From NCBI GenBank assembly GCA_963748075.1, contig CAVVHQ010000005.1, forward strand, positions 1 to 29,693: 29,693 nucleotides of DNA, in the 5' to 3' direction. The notes beneath the pieces were generated by a model that was given only the letters and a program-made list of their open reading frames with translations, was not told where the DNA came from and ran no database searches. Within the stretch, counting starts at the first letter, position 1, and each line of letters starts with the position of its first letter. The DNA is from VRUE01 sp963748075 (GTDB lineage Bacteria > Actinomycetota > Thermoleophilia > Solirubrobacterales > 70-9). Positions 21,053 to 29,643 of the stretch are shown here, piece after piece. The position numbers were made by a program, and so were the translations under genes.

Positions 21053-22252
21053 TCAGCGCATCTTGACGAGGGTGAGGCGCATCGATCGCGTCGCCGAGTG
21101 AGCGCTGCCGGCCGTGGTGGGGGTGTAGGTGACCTCGATCTTGACAGTGGCTCGGCCGCTGCGTTGCAGCTTCCTCCTCGTGACGCGGCTGGGAGTGATT
21201 GGCAGCGACACATCGCCGGCCAGATTCGCGCGCCGACGAGCGCGCCTGACCCCTTCTCCCTCGAGGTTGAGCTTGCCCACCCCCGGCACGTCCGCCGTAA
21301 GGCGCGCGGTGCCGGTGCGACGGTTCAGCTTCGCGCCGGCGAGGCTGAACGCGCTGGAGGGCTCGCCGAACTTCTGAATAGTCCTCAGGGTGACGACATA
21401 GACATCGCCTCTCCCGTCAACCGCCAGGTAGTTCGGCGAGGATCGGAAACGACCGTTGCCCCGCCCCGGGCCGCCGATCTCGCCGACGTATACCCCCTCG
21501 GGCGTGTAGATCTTGACGTCGCGCGCACGTTTCCCGCCGTCGGAGACGAGGACGCGACCGGAGCGATCCACCGCAACGTCGGTGGGTGCTTCGAGTCCGC
21601 CCGTTGCCGGTACCGGGCCGGCCGGCCCGCTCGGCCAGCCGCGTAAGAACGCTCCGTCGCCCCGGTAGATGGAGACGCCGGTCCGGCCGACCACGTAGAC
21701 GTTGCCACCGTTGTCCGTGGCGACTCCCCATGGGCCGGGAACTTCGAACCGGAGGAGGAGCCGTCCCGTCGAACTGTACTTTTCGATCCGGTTGTCGGCC
21801 GTGACCGTCACGTAGACGTTCCCGCTCCCGTCGGTCGCGATGCCGCGCACGGTGGGCCCGCTCGCAACCCCCCAGGCATCGACGAGCCGGCCGTTATCGG
21901 TGTATTTCAGAACCTTGTTCTTGGTCCGACCGTGGTTGGAAGCCACTGCGTAGACGTCTCCGGCCTTGTCGGTCGCAAGCCCGGTCACGCGCAAATTCTC
22001 CCCGTGGTCGTCATCAACCATCCACTGGGTGATCAAGGCGCCTCGGGTCGTGTACTTCTGGATCCACTGCGAATGGACGCTGGAAGCAGCGACGAAAACG
22101 GCATTGCCGTGGGCCGCAATCGCAGGCAGGTCGCGGATTCGCCACTTGGTGATGAAGCCGAATCCCGCTGCCGAAGGAGGTCCGGCCAGAAGGAGAGCAC
22201 TCAAAAGGATCCCGACGAGGAGCAGCAGCGATGAGGGTCCACGCCGGGCCAT
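21053..22252 (-). CDS. Secreted NHL-type beta-propeller protein
   Basis: The 399-residue protein has a signal peptide (Arg-rich start, then SLLLLVGILLSALLLAGPPSAAG). Residues about 33-305 contain at least five propeller blades of the NHL type, recognised by repeated GIATDGSGNVYVT, GVATDNGGNVYVV, DVAVDRSGRVLVSD, LAVDGRGDVYVV segments, each followed by a strand ending in I-E/Q-K-Y/F. The C-terminal 90 residues (AGAKLNRRTGTARLTADVPGVGKLNLEGEG, then Arg-rich KLQRSGRATVKIEVTYTP) form a beta-sandwich-like domain common at the end of secreted proteins in this group. It probably binds a ligand or surface polymer outside the cell. ATG 22250-22252 diverges from the cyclase gene, with 147 bp between. 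Confidence 0.82.
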   Translation of the reverse strand: MARRGPSSLLLLVGILLSALLLAGPPSAAGFGFITKWRIRDLPAIAAHGNAVFVAASSVHSQWIQKYTTRGALITQWMVDDDHGENLRVTGLATDKAGDVYAVASNHGRTKNKVLKYTDNGRLVDAWGVASGPTVRGIATDGSGNVYVTVTADNRIEKYSSTGRLLLRFEVPGPWGVATDNGGNVYVVGRTGVSIYRGDGAFLRGWPSGPAGPVPATGGLEAPTDVAVDRSGRVLVSDGGKRARDVKIYTPEGVYVGEIGGPGRGNGRFRSSPNYLAVDGRGDVYVVTLRTIQKFGEPSSAFSLAGAKLNRRTGTARLTADVPGVGKLNLEGEGVRRARRRANLAGDVSLPITPSRVTRRKLQRSGRATVKIEVTYTPTTAGSAHSATRSMRLTLVKMR

Positions 22253-22399
22253 TCGCTCTCGGCGCCGACCCTAGTACGAAGCCGGGTGGCAACCATCCGG
22301 GGAATTCCACAAGGTTGGTTGGGAATCCGCCGCAACGCTTGCCGCTAGTCGCGCGCGAAGCGGCATCACTCTTTACCCGACATGACGTAGTACGAGAAG

Positions 22400-25300
22400 A
22401 TGCCTCATATGAGCGGGGTGGCAATCCTTGTATTCAGCGATCTGGTCGATTCGACCGCTCTACTGGCAAGCCTCGGCGACGATCGGATGGACAGCGTCCG
22501 CCGGGCTCATGTGAAGGACGCGACCGACGCGGTCACGCTCGGCGGCGGGCGGGTGATCAAGACTTTGGGCGATGGCGTCATGTCGAGCTTCGACAGCGCT
22601 CTGGGTGCGCTGCGGGCCGCGGCGGCGATGCAGGCTGCCGTCGAGCGATTGGATGCCGAGCAGGGTGGGATCGGCGTCGCGGCGCGGGTGGGGGTTGCGG
22701 CCGGCGAGCCGATCCCCGACGGAGACGATCTGCACGGGATGGTGGTGGTGATCGCGAGCCGCCTCTGCTCGGCGGCGGGAACCGGAGAGGTGCTGGTACA
22801 GGACCTGGTGCAGGCGCTGGTCGCATCGCGGGACGGGGTGGCGCTGGAGGCGGCTCGCGAGTACGAGCTGAAGGGTGTGCCGGCCCCGGTGCGGGCAGCG
22901 AGGTTGCGTTGGCGCGAGTTGGCCACCGCGGGCGGTGGATCGGGGAAGGCGGTCGAGTCCGGCGGGGATGGTTCGGCGGCGCACTCGCCGCGGCCTCCGC
23001 CGCTGCCACGAAACGGCTCGGCCTCCCCCGGAGGCGTGCGGTTGCCCCCGATGCTTGCCGCCTACGCGGAGGAGCCGCTGATCGGCCGCGACCGCGAGAT
23101 CGGAGTGTTGCGCGAGGCGACGGCGCCGCGCCCGGGCCGCCGGGCGGTGCTGATCCTGGGTGAACCGGGGATCGGTAAGACCCGCCACGCGGCGGCTGCG
23201 GCGGCCGACGCGCACTCCGACGGCGCGCTGGTTGTCCTGGCGCGATGCCCGCCGGAGGCGGTCATGGCCTTCGAGCCATGGGTACGGGCGATCGGCGAGC
23301 TGGCGCTCGCGGGGGACGAGGCCTGGCGTGCGAAGCTGGCGGAGGCAGCCGGAGCTGAGCTCTCGGCACTCGTGCCCCAGCTCAGCGATCACGCGAGGGT
23401 TGCCGAGCGGGCCGGCACCGGGGAGATGGTGGCTGCCGAGGGCGCCCGCTACCGGCTGCTGGACGGCATCAGCACCGCATTGGCGTGCGCTGCGGGGCAA
23501 GCGCCATTGCACCTGGTGCTCGACGACGCCCACTGGTGCGACCCGGCCTCCGCCCAGGCGCTCGGGCACCTGCTGGGCAGCGCGGCGACCCCTCACCTGG
23601 TGCTGGTGGTGACCGCACGAGATCGCGAGATGGGGCGCGGTCATCCCGTCTCCCGCGTGCTCTCCGACCTTCGTCGCACCCGCGATCTGAGTGAGCTGCG
23701 CCTGGCGGGGCTTGACGCCGGGGGTCTGGCGGCGTTGGTCGGGGCGCAGGTCGGGCGGGCGATCACGCCCCGGCTAGCCGCCCGGCTTCAAGCCCGCACC
23801 TTCGGCAATCCGTTCTTTGCTGGGGAGCTGGCGCGCGACCTGGATGAGAGTGGGACGCTGCGTGACAGCGAGGCGCTCGACGAGGCACCGGTGCCCGACG
23901 CGGTAACCGATCTGGTCGAGGAGCGCCTGGCACGGTTGGGCCCCGCGACCCAGAAGCTGCTGGGAGTGGCCGCGGCGATCGGCCTCTCGGCACCGGTTGC
24001 CCTCGCGGCAAAGGTCGCCGGACTCGAGCGGGAGGAGGCGGATCGCGCCGTGGCGGAGGCGCTCTCGGAGCGACTGGTCGATGACGTGGCCACGGCGCAC
24101 CCGACGATCGGCTTCCCACACGCCCTGATCCGCGAGGCGCTGATCGCCGGTGACGGCGATGCGGCGCAAGCTCGGCTGCATCTCGCGATAGCTCGGGCGC
24201 TGGAGGAAGATCCCGGCGCAGAGCCGGCCGAGTTGGCGCGCCACTATGGCCTGGCGGTGGCGGTGGCGGGGCCCGAGCCCGCGATAGCGGCCTACCGAGC
24301 GGCAGCGGTTACGGCCGCCGCTGGCCACGACCACGAGCAGGCAGCCGAACACATGCGCAGCACACTCGCCCTGCTCTCCGACAGCGACCCCATCGCAAGG
24401 GCCCCGGTGCTGCTGGGGCTCGGTGAGCAGGAGCTGCTCGCCGCCGATCTGGTGCGGGCGCGGCGGGCCTTCGGCGAAGCGATCGAGGCGGCAAGGACGA
24501 CGGATGACGCCAGCACGCTCGCCCGCGCCGCGCTCGGCTTCGCCGGCGGCGACATCGGCTTCGGCTGGGAGGTCGACACCGACGATGCCTCGACCGTCGC
24601 GCTCTTGCGCGAGGGCCTCGACGCCCTCGGCGAGAGCGAGCCACGGCTGGCGCTGCAGATGGTCTTCCGGCTCGCCTACTCGCTGGTGTATACCGAGGAC
24701 GACGACGTGATGCCCGCGTTGATCGAGCGCGCCGAGGAGCTCGACGGGCGCCTCGGCGACGCCGAGTCCCAGGTGCTGGCTCGGTTCACGCGACTTGCCG
24801 CGGCATTTGCCCGCAGCGCCGACCCGGTGTCCGGTTTCGACCAGTTCGAGGAGGTTTTCGAGCTGGTCGAGATCGCGGAGGGCTGCGGTCGTGAGGAGCT
24901 GTTGTTCCGCACGGTCCAGTGGTCGGCGGTGGCCCATTACACGCTGCGTCGCATTCCGGAGTGCGAGGCGGCGATCGAACGCTGCGCGACGATCGCCGCA
25001 CGCCTGGGCAGTCCCCGCTTCACCTGGGAGGTGGACATCCATCGCGGCGCGCGCCTGATCGATCACGGCGATCGTGCGGGCGGTGAGGCCCTGATTCGCC
25101 GTGGAGGGGCGATCCTGCGGCGCCTTCGTCCCGATATCCAGATGGCCGTAGAGCTCACGGGCCTGACCCTGACCGGATGGATATTCGGCGGCGAGGCAAC
25201 CACGGCCCGCACGGTCTTTGAGGCGATGGATGCCGTTGCGCAACAAGGGTTCGTGACCGCGGGGGCGGCCGTTGCGCCAGCCCTCGAAGGGGACCATGAG

Positions 25301-26290
25301 ACCGGCGGCGAACGGCTGGCGAGCATGCTCGCCGACGACCTTGCGTCGATGCGCCGGCCAGACGGTCACGTGCCGTTTGTCCTCTGCCTCCTCGCGTTTA
25401 CCGCGACGCTGGTCGGCGACCGAACGGCCGGAGAACGGTTGCGCCGGCTGCTGGAGCCGCTGCGCCCATATCTGATTCAGGCGGCGCCATCGGTGTACCT
25501 GGGCAACCTGCCGGAGTGGCACATCGGCCGCCTCGAACTCCTGGCGGGCCGGCCCGAAGCGGCCGTCGAGGAGCTGCGCGAGGCCGTCGGACAGGCCGAC
25601 GAGCTCGACCTTGTCTGGCTGAGCGCATGGGCCCGCGTGGACTTGGCCAGGGCGCTTCACCACCGCCAGGGCTCAGGCGATCGGGAGGAGGGACGAGAGG
25701 TGCTCGCCGAGGGCGAGGAGATCGCCGCTCAGCACGGCATCGGATGGGTCGCGCGCTGCGCCGGCGAAGTCAGAGCAGAGCTCGAGGGGTGGGAGCCCTC
25801 GGGGCCCGCGCCGGCCGTCGAGAGGCGCTCTCGCCCGATCCGCGCCATCGCGACTCGGGGCGCGCGCCGCGCTCTGTCCGCGATGGTCGGCGGTCTGGGC
25901 GATGCCGACCTCGAGCGTCGCTTCGCCGAGCCCCGCCGCCAGCGGGCGCTGGTCAAGGCTATGGCGCGCGGGTTCCAGCCGGCCCAGGCCGGCGGCTTCA
26001 GCGGGACGATCGCCTACGAGCTGGAGCCCTATTCGATCGAGCCGCCCCCAGACGCTCCCTGGCGGTGGGCGGTCGAGGTCGACTCTCGCGCCGGGCGTGC
26101 GCGCCTGGTCGAGCCGGCGCCCCTGGACGCCGCGGTGACGGTCCACTTCGGCCTGTCGGATTGGGTGCGGGTGCTCGCCGGCACTGAGGATCCCCTCACC
26201 GCCATGGTCGCCGGGCGCTGCAGCGTCGAGGGGGACGTCACTCTGGCCGTGCGCCTGGAGGCGATGTTCGGCGCTCGGGTAGGACCCTGA
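22400..26290 (+). CDS. Cyclase-AAA ATPase-TPR-SCP2 multidomain regulator
   Basis: This is a 1296-residue protein. Residues 7-135 form a class III nucleotide cyclase domain: FSDLVDST (Asp14) and KTLGDGVM (Lys54, Asp58) supply metal and base contacts, and Asp109 or Asp110 would pair with Lys54 for ATP. The transition-state Asn is replaced by Val117 in VVVIASRLC, while Arg121 is kept. A Pro/Gly-rich linker (175-220) leads to an AAA/STAND ATPase with Walker A GEPGIGKT (254-261) and Walker B LHLVLDDAHW (370-379). Residues about 560-1130 are helical TPR-like repeats. The last 130 residues, with AVTVHFGLSDWVRVLAGTEDPLTAMVAGRCSVEGDV, match an SCP2 sterol-carrier-like domain. It may sense a lipid and signal through cAMP or ATP-driven oligomerisation. 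Met4 (22409) is an alternative start. Confidence 0.85.
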   Translation: MPHMSGVAILVFSDLVDSTALLASLGDDRMDSVRRAHVKDATDAVTLGGGRVIKTLGDGVMSSFDSALGALRAAAAMQAAVERLDAEQGGIGVAARVGVAAGEPIPDGDDLHGMVVVIASRLCSAAGTGEVLVQDLVQALVASRDGVALEAAREYELKGVPAPVRAARLRWRELATAGGGSGKAVESGGDGSAAHSPRPPPLPRNGSASPGGVRLPPMLAAYAEEPLIGRDREIGVLREATAPRPGRRAVLILGEPGIGKTRHAAAAAADAHSDGALVVLARCPPEAVMAFEPWVRAIGELALAGDEAWRAKLAEAAGAELSALVPQLSDHARVAERAGTGEMVAAEGARYRLLDGISTALACAAGQAPLHLVLDDAHWCDPASAQALGHLLGSAATPHLVLVVTARDREMGRGHPVSRVLSDLRRTRDLSELRLAGLDAGGLAALVGAQVGRAITPRLAARLQARTFGNPFFAGELARDLDESGTLRDSEALDEAPVPDAVTDLVEERLARLGPATQKLLGVAAAIGLSAPVALAAKVAGLEREEADRAVAEALSERLVDDVATAHPTIGFPHALIREALIAGDGDAAQARLHLAIARALEEDPGAEPAELARHYGLAVAVAGPEPAIAAYRAAAVTAAAGHDHEQAAEHMRSTLALLSDSDPIARAPVLLGLGEQELLAADLVRARRAFGEAIEAARTTDDASTLARAALGFAGGDIGFGWEVDTDDASTVALLREGLDALGESEPRLALQMVFRLAYSLVYTEDDDVMPALIERAEELDGRLGDAESQVLARFTRLAAAFARSADPVSGFDQFEEVFELVEIAEGCGREELLFRTVQWSAVAHYTLRRIPECEAAIERCATIAARLGSPRFTWEVDIHRGARLIDHGDRAGGEALIRRGGAILRRLRPDIQMAVELTGLTLTGWIFGGEATTARTVFEAMDAVAQQGFVTAGAAVAPALEGDHETGGERLASMLADDLASMRRPDGHVPFVLCLLAFTATLVGDRTAGERLRRLLEPLRPYLIQAAPSVYLGNLPEWHIGRLELLAGRPEAAVEELREAVGQADELDLVWLSAWARVDLARALHHRQGSGDREEGREVLAEGEEIAAQHGIGWVARCAGEVRAELEGWEPSGPAPAVERRSRPIRAIATRGARRALSAMVGGLGDADLERRFAEPRRQRALVKAMARGFQPAQAGGFSGTIAYELEPYSIEPPPDAPWRWAVEVDSRAGRARLVEPAPLDAAVTVHFGLSDWVRVLAGTEDPLTAMVAGRCSVEGDVTLAVRLEAMFGARVGP

Positions 26291-26317
26291 GCGTGGTCAC
26301 CGCGGACGCCGCTTCCG

Positions 26318-26524
26318 CTACGGGAAGACGGTCTCCCCCGTCTCGCTGTCGATGACCGAGATCGCCACGGCGGGGCAGGCCTCGGCCGCCTCGAGGATCA
26401 GCTCGTCGGGGCCGGTGCCGATCACGGTCGCGGTGTCGTCGAGCTGGAAGACCTCGGGGGCGATGTCGACGCAGTCGCCGTGGGCGCTGCACTCGTTCGG
26501 GTCGATCTTCGGGACGTAGCTCAT
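26318..26524 (-). CDS. Ferredoxin, 3Fe-4S type
   Basis: The 68-residue protein shows the CYP/oxidoreductase-linked ferredoxin pattern: NECSAHGDCVDIAPEVFQLDD with Cys12 and Cys18, and a later EACPAVAI with Cys50. Only three cluster cysteines are present, as in [3Fe-4S] ferredoxins. It would pass single electrons between the FAD reductase encoded directly upstream and a partner. Its ATG (26522-26524) overlaps the reductase stop by three bases (ATGA), so the two are translationally coupled. It is the last gene of the minus-strand operon and ends convergent with the cyclase gene. Confidence 0.88.
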   Translation of the reverse strand: MSYVPKIDPNECSAHGDCVDIAPEVFQLDDTATVIGTGPDELILEAAEACPAVAISVIDSETGETVFP

Positions 26525-27708
26525 GCTGCTCTCTCCTTGTCGGTGGTTGGGGAGTGGCCGGCCTCGATCCGCTTCCGCAGCGCCGGGATGGCGCGGGGGC
26601 GGCCGACCGCCAGGCCGGCTACCGGGACGCCACCGCGGGTGAAGACCGCCTCGAAGTCGCGTCTGGCCGGGTCGCCGTCGAAGCGGACGGCGTCGGCGTG
26701 ATGGGCGTGGCCGACGTACTGGATCCGCAGCCCGTACTGGTCGCTCCAGAAGCTGGGCAGCGGCGGCGTGCCCGGGTAATCGCCGAGCATCGCCTTGGCC
26801 GCCGCGGCGCCCTGCCAGGCGGCCGCGTCCCAATGCTCGGTGCGGGCGTGGGCGCCGAAGCGCGGGTCGAAGGACAGCGTCGCGTCGCCGGCCGCGAAGA
26901 CGCCGGGAACCCGGGTGCGGCCCGAGGCGTCGGTGCGCACCCCGTTCTCCTCGAGTCCGCTGCCGCGCAGCCAGCCGGTCGCCGGCGCGGTGCCGACGCC
27001 GACCACGACCGCGTCGCAGGGGAGCCGCTCGCCGCCGGCGAGGACCAGTTCCTCGACCCGGCCCTCGCCGCGGGCGCCCTCCAGGCGGGCGCCGGTCAGG
27101 AAGCGGACGCCCTCGTCGCGGTGCAGGCCCGCGAACCAGCCCCCCAGCTCCAAGCCGAGGATCGGCGCCAGCGGCGTCTCCAGCGCCTCGACCATCGTCA
27201 CCTCGGCGTCGAGCTTGCGGGCGGTCGCCGCCACCTCCTGGCCGATGAAGCCGGCGCCGACGATCGCCAGCCGGGCGCCGGCGCTCAGCTCGGCGCGGAG
27301 GCGGCGGGCGTCGGCGAGGGTGCGCAGGTGGTGGACGTTCTCGTAGCCGTCGAGGAAGGGCAACCGCCGCGCCGCGCCTCCGGTGGCGATCAGCAGGCTC
27401 TCGTAGCCCAGCTCGGCGCCGCAGCCGAGCCGCACCTGCCGCCCCGCCGGGTCGAGCCCCTCGGCGCGGGCGCCGAGCAGCAGCTCGACTTGCTGCTCCT
27501 CGTACCACCAGGCGGGCCGGTAGGAAAGCCCCGCCTCGCTCGCCTCCCCCGCCAGCACGCCCTTGGAGAGCGGCGGGCGGTCGTAGGGCGGCTGCGGCTC
27601 GGCGCAGACCATCCGCACCGGGCCGTCGTAGCCGCGGCGGCGCAGCGTCTCGGTGCAGCGCTGCGCCGCGAGGCCGCCGCCGACGATGACGATTCCGTCG
27701 TCCTTCAT
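26521..27708 (-). CDS. FAD-dependent NAD(P)H:ferredoxin reductase
   Basis: The 395-residue protein is a two-dinucleotide-binding flavoprotein of the ferredoxin/rubredoxin reductase group. FAD motif IVIVGGGLAAQRCTETLRRRGYDG (residues 6-29), PPYDRPPLSKGVL, a second NAD(P) motif LAIVGAGFIGQEVAATARKL around 150-169, and FAD-closing RTRVPGVFAAGDA are all present. A C-terminal domain (SFWSDQYGLRIQYVGHA) is typical of class-III reductases that serve ferredoxins. The reaction would be NAD(P)H to FAD to ferredoxin. ATG 27706-27708 has GAGGAGG five bases upstream and overlaps the membrane-protein gene (ATGA). It supplies electrons in this operon. Confidence 0.88.
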   Translation of the reverse strand: MKDDGIVIVGGGLAAQRCTETLRRRGYDGPVRMVCAEPQPPYDRPPLSKGVLAGEASEAGLSYRPAWWYEEQQVELLLGARAEGLDPAGRQVRLGCGAELGYESLLIATGGAARRLPFLDGYENVHHLRTLADARRLRAELSAGARLAIVGAGFIGQEVAATARKLDAEVTMVEALETPLAPILGLELGGWFAGLHRDEGVRFLTGARLEGARGEGRVEELVLAGGERLPCDAVVVGVGTAPATGWLRGSGLEENGVRTDASGRTRVPGVFAAGDATLSFDPRFGAHARTEHWDAAAWQGAAAAKAMLGDYPGTPPLPSFWSDQYGLRIQYVGHAHHADAVRFDGDPARRDFEAVFTRGGVPVAGLAVGRPRAIPALRKRIEAGHSPTTDKERAA

Positions 27709-28382
27709 CACGCCTCCTCGGTCGCGGGAATGGGTCGAAGCCGTGGCTGGGGCCGCGGGCGACGACCGGCCGGGGATTCGCCGGCCGTCGCGCGCCGCCG
27801 CCGCCGGGCCGAGCGCTGCGCGGCGCCGAGCCTGTAGAGGAACAGCCCAGCGATCGGGATTCCCGTTCCCACCGCCCACACGCGGAACAGCGGCGCCGAG
27901 GCGTCGGAGCCAGCCGCGAAGGCATGGCCCAGCCCGAGCAGGTAGACGACGATCGTCGCCCGGTGGGCCTTGCGCCAGAGCCGCGGCCCGATCCGCTTGC
28001 GCAGGTAGTAGCTGAGGCCGAGCGCCGCTGCCAGGTACCCGCCGACGATGCCCGCCGCCACCGCCAGCGGCCGGAAGCCGATCGCGAAGGGGACGGCGAC
28101 GCCGGCGACTCCGGGGTGCAGCCACGGGTCGCCGAGCAGGGTGATGCCGTGGACGGCGATCGCGACCAGGCCGGCCAGCGCCGTGTGCTCGTGGATCGCC
28201 AGCAGCTTGCGGGAAAGCCCCGGGCGGCGCATCAACTTGCCCGCCATCGCCAGGCCCAGCCCGACCGAGATCGTGACCAGGACCAGCGCGACGAGGCCGG
28301 AGGCGCGGCTCGCCAGCCACCAGCCGTGCGTCTGCAGGGTCGTCGAGGCGGCGCCCGCCGCCCCGTTCGCCGCGGCGTTCAC
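27708..28382 (-). CDS. Ferric-reductase-like haem membrane protein
   Basis: The 224-residue protein has about six membrane segments and belongs to the ferric-reductase-like transmembrane domain family. Haem-ligand candidates come in the expected pairs: HEHTALAGLVAIAVHGITLL (around residues 64-83) and KAHRATIVVYLLGLGHAFAAG (about 138-158). A short N-terminal outside part and an Arg-rich C-terminal tail (about 187-224) flank them. Such proteins move electrons across the membrane through two b-type haems. Lacking its own FAD domain, it would use the reductase encoded next to it. Start ATG 28380-28382 overlaps the ApbE stop (ATGA). Confidence 0.82.
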   Translation of the reverse strand: MNAAANGAAGAASTTLQTHGWWLASRASGLVALVLVTISVGLGLAMAGKLMRRPGLSRKLLAIHEHTALAGLVAIAVHGITLLGDPWLHPGVAGVAVPFAIGFRPLAVAAGIVGGYLAAALGLSYYLRKRIGPRLWRKAHRATIVVYLLGLGHAFAAGSDASAPLFRVWAVGTGIPIAGLFLYRLGAAQRSARRRRRATAGESPAGRRPRPQPRLRPIPATEEA

Positions 28383-29362
28383 CAGGCCCCCCTCCCGGCC
28401 TGCGCGGGCAGGCGGACGCGCGGCTTGACGCTGAGCGGGCCGACCGGCTCGACCCGGCCGTCCTCGTGGACCAGCAGCCCGCCACGCTCGGAGAGCACCT
28501 CGCGACCCCGCTCGGGGCCGGAGAGCAGCGCCACCTTGGAGAATGTCTCGGCTTCGACCGCCGTGTCGCCGAGCGCGGTGACGCCGACCAGCCCGGTCCA
28601 GGCCGGCTCGCCGCTCGCGGGGTCGAGCAAGTGATGGGCGTAGCGGCCGTCGCCGCCGCGCCAGACCCGTACGTTGAGCCCCGAGGTGGCGACCGCGCCG
28701 CTGTTGAGGCGCAGCACATGGGCGCGCTCCCCCGTCAGGGGGTGTTCGACGAAGACCTCGTACGGGCGGAGGAGCGCGTCGGGCCCGCCGATCCGGATGT
28801 CCCCGCCGCAGTCAACGATGAAGCGCGAGTAGCCGCGTAGCCGCGCCGCGATCAGGTCGGCGGCGAGGCCCTTGCCGGCGCCGCCGGTGTCGAAGCGGAC
28901 GCCGGGCGGGCGGCAGATCGTCCCCGCCTCGTCGTCGACCTCGAAGCGGCGCCAGCGCACCGCCGGGTTGGGGGCGGCGGGACGGCGGGGCGGGGCCTCA
29001 GCGAGGGCGTCGGCAAGCGGCGCGCCGGGGACGCCGGCGCGCGAGCCGACATAGCCGGCCGACTCGATCTCGTCGGCCAGGGTCGGGTCGACCAGGCCGG
29101 CGCTGCGCTCCGCCGCGGCGAGCCCCGCCTTCACCGCGGCGCGCAGCAGCGACGAGGCCGGCACCCGCTCCCGCGGGTCGGCGTTCAGCGCGGTCAGCTC
29201 GCTGTCCGGCTTGAAGCGCGACAGCCTGGCGTCGAACTCGGCGACGAACCGCCGCGCCCGCTCGGCCGCCTCCGCCGCCGGCTCCATCCCCGGCCCCGGC
29301 TCGCCGATCAGCAGGCGGACGTGGGAGCCCATCGCGTCGAACTGGACGTCGTGCTCGCTCAC
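28379..29362 (-). CDS. apbE: FAD:protein FMN transferase
   Basis: The 327-residue protein is ApbE, which cuts FAD and attaches FMN through a phosphoester bond to Ser or Thr of partner proteins. Characteristic elements are FDAMGSHVRLLI near the N-terminus, FDTGGAGKGLAADLIA (Mg-FAD region), FIVDCGGDIRIGG, NSGAVATSG, YAHHLLDPASGEP and ALGDTAVEAETFSKVALLSG. No signal peptide or lipobox is visible, so it may act in the cytoplasm or be exported by another route; many homologues are lipoproteins. It overlaps both neighbours by four bases, placing protein flavinylation in the same operon as the haem membrane protein. No FMN-binding partner is complete in this window. Confidence 0.92.
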   Translation of the reverse strand: MSEHDVQFDAMGSHVRLLIGEPGPGMEPAAEAAERARRFVAEFDARLSRFKPDSELTALNADPRERVPASSLLRAAVKAGLAAAERSAGLVDPTLADEIESAGYVGSRAGVPGAPLADALAEAPPRRPAAPNPAVRWRRFEVDDEAGTICRPPGVRFDTGGAGKGLAADLIAARLRGYSRFIVDCGGDIRIGGPDALLRPYEVFVEHPLTGERAHVLRLNSGAVATSGLNVRVWRGGDGRYAHHLLDPASGEPAWTGLVGVTALGDTAVEAETFSKVALLSGPERGREVLSERGGLLVHEDGRVEPVGPLSVKPRVRLPAQAGRGAW

Positions 29363-29643
29363 GACGCTCCCGTGGTGACGGGCGCCGCGCCGCTCGAGGC
29401 GACTTCCGGCGCCGAGCTGGTCACGACGGGGGCGCCGCTGACGCTGGTCGCGCCGGGCGCCGGCACGACCGTGGTGACCACGCGCTTCCTGATCACCTTG
29501 CGCATCAGGACGGGGTGCGGTGCGGGCGGGGTCGAGCTGGCGAGCTGGTAGGTGAGCAGCGCGAAGAGCACCGTGAACAGCGCCAGCGCGCCCCAGAAGA
29601 CCGGGGCCGAGCCGGGACGACGGGGACGGCGTGGCTCAGTCAT
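29359..29643 (-). CDS. Small single-span membrane protein with Ser/Thr/Ala-rich tail
   Basis: The 94-residue protein has a basic N-terminus (TEPRRPRRPGS), one membrane span (APVFWGALALFTVLFALLTYQL, about residues 13-34) and an outside tail. A KVIRKRVVTTVV stretch is followed by a repetitive Ser/Thr/Ala/Val-rich segment with SGAP, SGAA and a terminal TTGAS. No family is recognised. The tail is low complexity and may span the cell wall. Its place between the ApbE gene and an upstream acidic protein, with ATGA overlaps, implies a part in the same electron-transfer complex. The last residues (TGAS) resemble the [S/T]GA[S/T] core of ApbE target sites, but without an FMN-binding domain this is only suggestive. 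Confidence 0.7.
   Translation of the reverse strand: MTEPRRPRRPGSAPVFWGALALFTVLFALLTYQLASSTPPAPHPVLMRKVIRKRVVTTVVPAPGATSVSGAPVVTSSAPEVASSGAAPVTTGAS

Noticed and set aside
23774..25663. 629-codon minus-strand frame inside the cyclase gene
   Set aside because: It is a GC-driven shadow of the multidomain protein, with no motifs or sensible start.
26554..27837. 427-codon plus-strand frame opposite the FAD reductase
   Set aside because: It is antisense to a clear flavoprotein and has shadow composition (Ala/Gly/Arg/Asp).
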